DNA from: Acidimicrobiia bacterium | GTDB lineage: Bacteria; Actinomycetota; Acidimicrobiia; Spongiisociales; UBA5794 | NCBI GenBank assembly: GCA_030618675.1 | Contig: JAUXCV010000041.1 | Location: 1 to 10,213, forward strand | Length of the DNA stretch: 10,213 nt | Direction: 5' to 3' | Shown: positions 6,104 to 10,213 of the stretch, in pieces | Numbering within the stretch: the stretch's first letter is position 1 | Layout: every line of letters begins with the position of its first letter | Position numbers and translations under genes: made by a program | The notes under the pieces: model-generated | Databases searched by the model: none | The model's input: only the letters and a program-made list of their open reading frames with translations | Told to the model about the DNA's origin: nothing

Positions 6104-7978
6104 ATGAACGCCCGCCGTATCCGCATCATCGCCTCGATCGCCGTTCCGGCGCTACTCCTCCTGCTCCCGCTCGTGGTCTATCTCGTCGACCGGACAGCGA
6201 ACGAGGGCGAGGTGCCACGGAACGTCAGTGTCGCAGGAGTCGACGTCGGCGGGCTTTCCAAAGATGATGCGATCGTCGTCGTTCGGGCCTATGAAGAGAA
6301 CCTCCAGACACAACATGCAACGTTCGTTGTCAGCGGTTCCTCGTACGACCTCGACCCGACCAGCGTCGGTCTCACAGCCGACGTCGACGGCGCCGTCACG
6401 GAGGCGTTGATCCAGCGCAGCGGTGGAGTGTTCAGCGGCTTCGTTCCCTGGCTCAACGGGTTCACCGAACCTGTCGACATCAACTTGGCGATCTCCATCG
6501 ATGACGACGCTGTCGATGCCCAACTGGATGACTGGGAACTCGATGCGATCAAGAACCCCGCGTACGAGGGGGCGATCGAAGTCGTCGACGGCGACATCGA
6601 GTTCGAGTACCCGCGGATCGGGGAGAGGATCGACATGCCGGCTGCTCACACCATCGTCAATTCGGTCCTGGTCCAACCGCAACGCGAAACCATTGAACTC
6701 CCGCTGATCGACTCCATTCCTGTGATGACTGAGGCTGCCGTCGATGACGCGGTCACCACACTCAAGATGATGGTGGCGAGACCGGTCCTGCTGCATGATG
6801 AGGACCGGAACCTCGTCCTCACCGTCAAGCCTTCTGAGATCGCCGACGCCACGATCGTCGAACTCGTCCAGGAATCGCCCGCGCAGGTCAACATTTCCCT
6901 CAGCGTCGATCGAGTCGCAGAGATCCTCGAACCACACCGCCCCGACTTCGAATTGCCCCCGGTCAATGCGGATTTCGATGTCGACATCGAGACCGAGAAA
7001 GTGTCGATCATCCCTTCGAAGAAGGGTACGATCCTCGATCCAGAGGGTGTGGCCGTTGAACTGCTCAAGGCCGCCACATCGGATACCGCGAGCGGTCGCC
7101 TCGTGTACACCGAGGGAGCAGATCCACGGTTCACCACCGCCGACGCCGAAGGATTCGGCCCGCTCGGTCTCGTCTCAGAGTTCACGACGAAGACTCCCGG
7201 CGTGAACCGGGTACACAACATCCACCTCATGGCCGACACGATCGACGGCTACGTCGTCTGGCCCGGCGACGAGTTCTCCATCAACGAGGTCGTCGGCCAG
7301 CGGACGGAAGCAAAGGGCTACAAACGCGACGGAGCGATCGTCAACGGCCAGGTCACGTGTTGCGACGATCCCGTGAACGTCGGCGGCGGCGTGAGCCAGT
7401 ACGCCACGACCATCTACAACGCGGTCTTCTTCGGCTGCTACGAGGACATCGACCACTCGCCGCACAGCCTCTACATCTCCCGATACCCGGAGGGCCGCGA
7501 GGCGACGATGGGGTTCCCGAGCCCGGATGTTGTGTTCCGCAACGATTCCGAGGTGCCGATCATCATCCGAAATTCGTACGACGGCAACTCGACGATCACC
7601 GTGCAGTTCTACGGAAACAACGGTGGCCGCATCTGTGAATCGGAACGATCCGAGCGGTTCAACTACACAGATCCGAAGACTGTCTACGAGGCGAACACGT
7701 CGGTGAGGCCGGGGTCCCAACGCGTCGTCTCGAAGGGCTCGCAAGGTTGGAGCGTCACCGTGACACGCGTCATGACCATGCCCGACGGCAGTGTCATCCG
7801 CGAGCCGTACACGCACCGCTACCGGGGGGCCGCTCGCGTCATAGAGAAGCATCCGTGCAACCTGGGTATCGGGTCGTGTCCGGTACCTACTACGACCACC
7901 ACGAAGGCCCCGGCACCCACCACGACGGTCACTCCCACAACGACCGCTGCACCTCCTCCGCCAACCGAGACCGGCTAG
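6104..7978 (+). CDS. Membrane-anchored VanW/YoaR-family protein with G5-like module (first tandem copy)
   Basis: A 624-residue extracytoplasmic protein. It has a basic N terminus, then a hydrophobic anchor at about 8-28 with no clear signal-peptidase site. Two YoaR-type putative peptidoglycan-binding regions (PG_binding_4-like, about 75-190 and 230-340) follow. A VanW domain (about 365-512) carries NRVHNIHLMADTIDG, PGDEFSINEVVGQRT, GGGVSQYATTIYNA and HSPHSLY. Next come a G5-like module (about 525-583), a Cys pair (C585, C592) and a Thr/Pro-rich tail likely to cross the wall. VanW is named after an accessory gene of vancomycin-resistance clusters and its activity is unknown; a wall-related role is inferred, and this context does not suggest resistance. 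ATG 6104 is chosen over 6041 because AAGGA lies 4 nt upstream and the anchor then begins normally. Its paralogue follows after 73 bp. Confidence 0.88.
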   Translation: MNARRIRIIASIAVPALLLLLPLVVYLVDRTANEGEVPRNVSVAGVDVGGLSKDDAIVVVRAYEENLQTQHATFVVSGSSYDLDPTSVGLTADVDGAVTEALIQRSGGVFSGFVPWLNGFTEPVDINLAISIDDDAVDAQLDDWELDAIKNPAYEGAIEVVDGDIEFEYPRIGERIDMPAAHTIVNSVLVQPQRETIELPLIDSIPVMTEAAVDDAVTTLKMMVARPVLLHDEDRNLVLTVKPSEIADATIVELVQESPAQVNISLSVDRVAEILEPHRPDFELPPVNADFDVDIETEKVSIIPSKKGTILDPEGVAVELLKAATSDTASGRLVYTEGADPRFTTADAEGFGPLGLVSEFTTKTPGVNRVHNIHLMADTIDGYVVWPGDEFSINEVVGQRTEAKGYKRDGAIVNGQVTCCDDPVNVGGGVSQYATTIYNAVFFGCYEDIDHSPHSLYISRYPEGREATMGFPSPDVVFRNDSEVPIIIRNSYDGNSTITVQFYGNNGGRICESERSERFNYTDPKTVYEANTSVRPGSQRVVSKGSQGWSVTVTRVMTMPDGSVIREPYTHRYRGAARVIEKHPCNLGIGSCPVPTTTTTKAPAPTTTVTPTTTAAPPPPTETG

Positions 7979-8051
7979 GACGTCCGGCGCGCGTTATCGG
8001 ACCGCTCCGGTACCCTCATGCGAAGTCCATGAACCCGGATCGAAACGCACT
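7979..8051 (+). promoter_or_regulatory. Short gap between VanW paralogues, with sequence resembling the first gene's upstream region
   Basis: This 73-bp gap has no recognisable terminator. TTATCG (7994-7999), 11 bp, then TACCCT (8011-8016) parallels TTGTCG-N11-TATACT upstream of the first copy. The string TCCATGAAC (8026-8034) is identical to the first copy's start context. This could be a retained promoter and start region from the duplication. The second gene may be co-transcribed with the first, start from its own promoter, or both. Confidence 0.3.
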
Positions 8052-8055
8052 GTGA
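8029..8055 (+). CDS. Possible 8-codon leader ORF overlapping the second VanW start (GTGA)
   Basis: ATG 8029 opens a frame of eight codons (MNPDRNAL) whose TGA at 8053-8055 overlaps the GTG start of the second VanW gene at 8052. This is a stop/start arrangement that can couple translation. The ATG context matches that of the first VanW gene, so it may be a decayed ancestral start rather than a real leader. No strong ribosome site precedes it. Low confidence. Confidence 0.25.
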   Translation: MNPDRNAL

Positions 8056-10175
8056 AACCACGCTTCGCCCTCTTCGCTCTCCTCCCGATCGCCCTGTTCC
8101 TGCTCCCCGCAGGAGTGTTCTGGGTCGATCGTTCTATCGCCGAGGGCGAGGTACCGCGCAACGTCTCGATCGCCGGCATCGACGTCAGCGGCCTCAGCTA
8201 CGACGACGCGATGCTCACCATCCAGGCCTACGAGCGGCAACTCCAAACCACGCCGGCCGTGTTCACCGTCAACGAGCATCCGTTCCGGCTCGACCCTTCC
8301 TCCGTTTCAGTGGAAGCCGACGAGGTAGCCGCCGTTGAAGAGGCGATCACCCAACGCACCGAGGGTGGCCCGATCAGTCGATTCTGGTCGTGGCTCGGCG
8401 GATTCTCGAAACCTGTCGATGTGCACCTCCCGATCTTCATGGACCGCGAAGCGATCGACGACCAACTGGCGATCTGGCAGGACGTCGCTATCCCCAATCC
8501 GGCCTACGAAGGCTCTGTCGCCGTCGTGAATTCCGCGGTTGTCGTGGAGTACCCCCAAGCCGGAGAACAACTCGAGATGGCGACGTCCGCGGAGATCGTG
8601 GTCGAGACACTTTCCGTGCTCCCGGGTCGGGAGGCCCGCCTCCCGGTTGTCGATCATCAGCCGAAGGTGACCAACTCCGACGTCGACTCTGCCGCTGTTC
8701 AGGTACGGCGGATGATCAACTCGGACGTCATCCTCACCAACAACGACATCGGCTATTCGCAGACGTTCACAACAGATGAGGTCGCACGAGCCGTCTACAC
8801 CGAGATCAGCACGGACCCGGTGGAGGTCTCGATTCTGCTCGACGAAGCCGTCGTCCGGGACCTCCTCGAACCCCACCGGAGCGAGTTCGAACTGCCCCCG
8901 GTGAGCGCCCAGTTCAAGGCGAAGATCTCGAACAGCGAGGTCTACTTCATCCCGGGTCGCTACGGAACAACGATGAACGCGCCCGCCGTTACCGAGGAGT
9001 TGCTGAAGGCCGCTCAAGGATCCAAGACGGGTCCGTTTCCTGTCTCACAGGGGGACGAACCGCGTCTCACCAACGAGGAAGCCGAGGCCTACGGACCGAT
9101 GGGACTCGTCTCGAAGTTCACAACCAACACCCCCGGCAGGAACCGGGTCCACAACATCCATCTGATGGCCGACACGGTCGACGAGCATGTCGTGTTCCCC
9201 GGTCAGACCTTCTCGATCAACGAGGTCGTGGGGCAGAGGACCGAGAAGAAGGGCTACCTCGAGGACTGCGCCATCATCAACGGTGCGGTCGTTTGCGAAG
9301 GCCACCCGGCCAATATCGGCGGTGGTGTCTCTCAGTTCTCCACGACGTTCTACAACGCCGTGTTCTACGGCTGCTACGAGGACGTCGAGCACAAGCCGCA
9401 CTCGCTCTACTTCCCAAAGTACCCGGAAGTGATCGAAGCCACGATGGGGTATCCGAGTCCCGATGTGAAGTTCAGGAACAACACCGACGCGCCGGTCATC
9501 ATCAGAACCGCATACACGGACTCCACCGTCACCGTGCTCTTCTACGGCAACAACGGTGGAAAGACATGCACCGCTGAATGGGGTGAACGCACGAATCCTG
9601 AGGAGTGGGAAACCGTCTACGTCTCGGCCCAGGATGAGGAACTCGACCTCAGACCCGGGCAAGAGAAGCAGGTTCAGAGCGGCATCAACGGTTTCACACA
9701 GACCGTCACGAGGATCATCAAGCAGCCCGACGGCACGAAGGAACGTGAGAGGACCTGGACCTGGCGCTACGTCACACAGGACAAGAAGATCGCTGTTCAC
9801 GCCTGCATGGTCACCGGTGAACCCGTGAACTGCCCGGTGCCGCTCCCGTCCGTGGTCGGGATGGAATATGTCGCCGCACAAGACAAACTCGGCGCCAGCG
9901 GTTACGGCGTCAACACGGTCTGGGAGACAACCGAGAGCGAGTCGAAGCACGGCGTCGTGCTATCGATGGATCCGGGTTCCGGCACCTACCTGCGGCCCGG
10001 AGCCACGGTCACGATCAGCGTCGGCGTCTACGAAGCGCCTCCGACAACGACCACGCCACCGACCACCGCCCCGCCGGACCCACCGGACCCACCGGACCCG
10101 CCGGAAACCACCACAACCACTGCCCCGCCGGCCGAAGAACCGGCCCCGCCGCCGCCGGATGATGGCGGTGGCTGA
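8052..10175 (+). CDS. Membrane-anchored VanW/YoaR-family protein with G5-like and PASTA domains (second tandem copy)
   Basis: A 707-residue paralogue of the preceding protein, alike along nearly its whole length; for example both have EGEVPRNVS, NPAYEG, NRVHNIHLMADT and SINEVVGQRTE. It has an N-terminal hydrophobic anchor (about 5-25), two YoaR-type regions, a VanW domain (about 361-507) with GGGVSQFSTTFYNA (423-436), a G5-like region (about 522-582), and a Cys pair (C585, C594). Unlike its neighbour it adds one PASTA domain (about 598-658): LPSVVGMEYVAAQDKLGASG, then GVVLSMDPGSGTYLRPGATVTISVG. PASTA domains of penicillin-binding proteins and PknB kinases bind muropeptide or peptidoglycan, so this copy is probably targeted to the wall. 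The tail is Pro/Thr-rich with three PDP-type repeats and ends DDGGG. GTG 8052 is the start. The nearest upstream ATG (8029) is out of frame and no Shine-Dalgarno is visible, so initiation may be coupled or leaderless. Confidence 0.88.
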   Translation: MKPRFALFALLPIALFLLPAGVFWVDRSIAEGEVPRNVSIAGIDVSGLSYDDAMLTIQAYERQLQTTPAVFTVNEHPFRLDPSSVSVEADEVAAVEEAITQRTEGGPISRFWSWLGGFSKPVDVHLPIFMDREAIDDQLAIWQDVAIPNPAYEGSVAVVNSAVVVEYPQAGEQLEMATSAEIVVETLSVLPGREARLPVVDHQPKVTNSDVDSAAVQVRRMINSDVILTNNDIGYSQTFTTDEVARAVYTEISTDPVEVSILLDEAVVRDLLEPHRSEFELPPVSAQFKAKISNSEVYFIPGRYGTTMNAPAVTEELLKAAQGSKTGPFPVSQGDEPRLTNEEAEAYGPMGLVSKFTTNTPGRNRVHNIHLMADTVDEHVVFPGQTFSINEVVGQRTEKKGYLEDCAIINGAVVCEGHPANIGGGVSQFSTTFYNAVFYGCYEDVEHKPHSLYFPKYPEVIEATMGYPSPDVKFRNNTDAPVIIRTAYTDSTVTVLFYGNNGGKTCTAEWGERTNPEEWETVYVSAQDEELDLRPGQEKQVQSGINGFTQTVTRIIKQPDGTKERERTWTWRYVTQDKKIAVHACMVTGEPVNCPVPLPSVVGMEYVAAQDKLGASGYGVNTVWETTESESKHGVVLSMDPGSGTYLRPGATVTISVGVYEAPPTTTTPPTTAPPDPPDPPDPPETTTTTAPPAEEPAPPPPDDGGG
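10074..10104 (+). repeat. 9-bp tandem repeat encoding Pro-Asp-Pro units in VanW tail
   Basis: CCGGACCCA occurs twice, then CCGGACCCG, then a partial CCGG. It is in frame and encodes repeated PDP triplets in the low-complexity tail. Such repeats can change in number without breaking the frame, adjusting the length of a likely wall-spanning linker. Confidence 0.75.
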
Positions 10176-10191
10176 CCCAGCTTGATTGGAA

Positions 10192-10212
10192 GTAGTCCGT
10201 ACTCCGTACGGG
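10192..10212. repeat. Heptamer units GTAGTCC-GTACTCC-GTACGGG at window edge
   Basis: Three 7-bp units begin 17 bp after the second VanW stop; TCCGTAC occurs as a perfect direct repeat at 10196-10202 and 10203-10209. On the minus strand the units read GTACGGA, the same heptamer as at 1582-1588. The array may continue beyond the window. Confidence 0.6.
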
Positions 10213-10213
10213 C

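Noticed and set aside
6152..9950. Long minus-strand frames opposite the two VanW genes (6152-6937, 7175-7852, 8307-9017, 9045-9950)
   Set aside because: The frames mirror each other because the two genes are paralogous. Composition is Asp/Val/Arg-rich antisense; they are artefacts of codon bias.
6104..10175. Vancomycin resistance cluster suggested by VanW
   Set aside because: There are no vanH/A/B/X/Y or VanR/S-like genes in the window. VanW domains are common in chromosomal wall proteins unrelated to resistance.

Overview
The window looks like chromosomal DNA from a high-GC actinobacterium, probably of the Acidimicrobiia/Thermoleophilia type. This is inferred from high G+C, GTG starts, secreted proteins ending in Thr/Pro-rich tails, paired small GTPases, and VanW/YoaR-like proteins combined with a PASTA domain. 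I see no mobile element, tRNA, rRNA or CRISPR array. All seven main genes look intact, except the first, which is cut by the window edge.

Layout, left to right. (1) 1-1454, minus: P5C/glutamate-semialdehyde dehydrogenase (last step of proline catabolism), missing about the last 30 residues. (2) 1455-1655: a divergent intergenic region with a palindrome near the dehydrogenase start and two arrays of 7-bp repeats. (3) 1656-2600, plus: a YegS/diacylglycerol-kinase-like lipid kinase. It converges on the next operon with only 2 bp between the two stop codons. (4) 5794-2603, minus: a tightly overlapping three-gene operon transcribed right to left. It encodes a GTPase with a degenerate G4 motif, a second GTPase with complete motifs, and an MscS-type mechanosensitive channel. 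(5) 5795-6103: a divergent control region with a 10-bp palindrome and an 11-bp-stem inverted repeat made of 7-bp units. (6) 6104-7978 and 8052-10175, plus: two tandem paralogous membrane-anchored VanW/YoaR-like proteins. Both have a G5-like module, and the second also carries a PASTA domain. (7) From 10192 another set of 7-bp repeats begins and runs to the window edge.

Functionally, most of the window (about 2.6-10.2 kb) concerns the cell envelope: a tension-gated channel co-translated with two cytosolic GTPases, and, divergently, two extracytoplasmic peptidoglycan-associated proteins. The lipid kinase may also act at the membrane. The dehydrogenase is metabolic and probably unrelated. The two most interesting points are the GTPase-GTPase-MscS operon, with one apparently weakened nucleotide-specificity motif, and the heptameric (7-bp period) repeats in three of the four largest non-coding stretches, including the fragment at the right edge.
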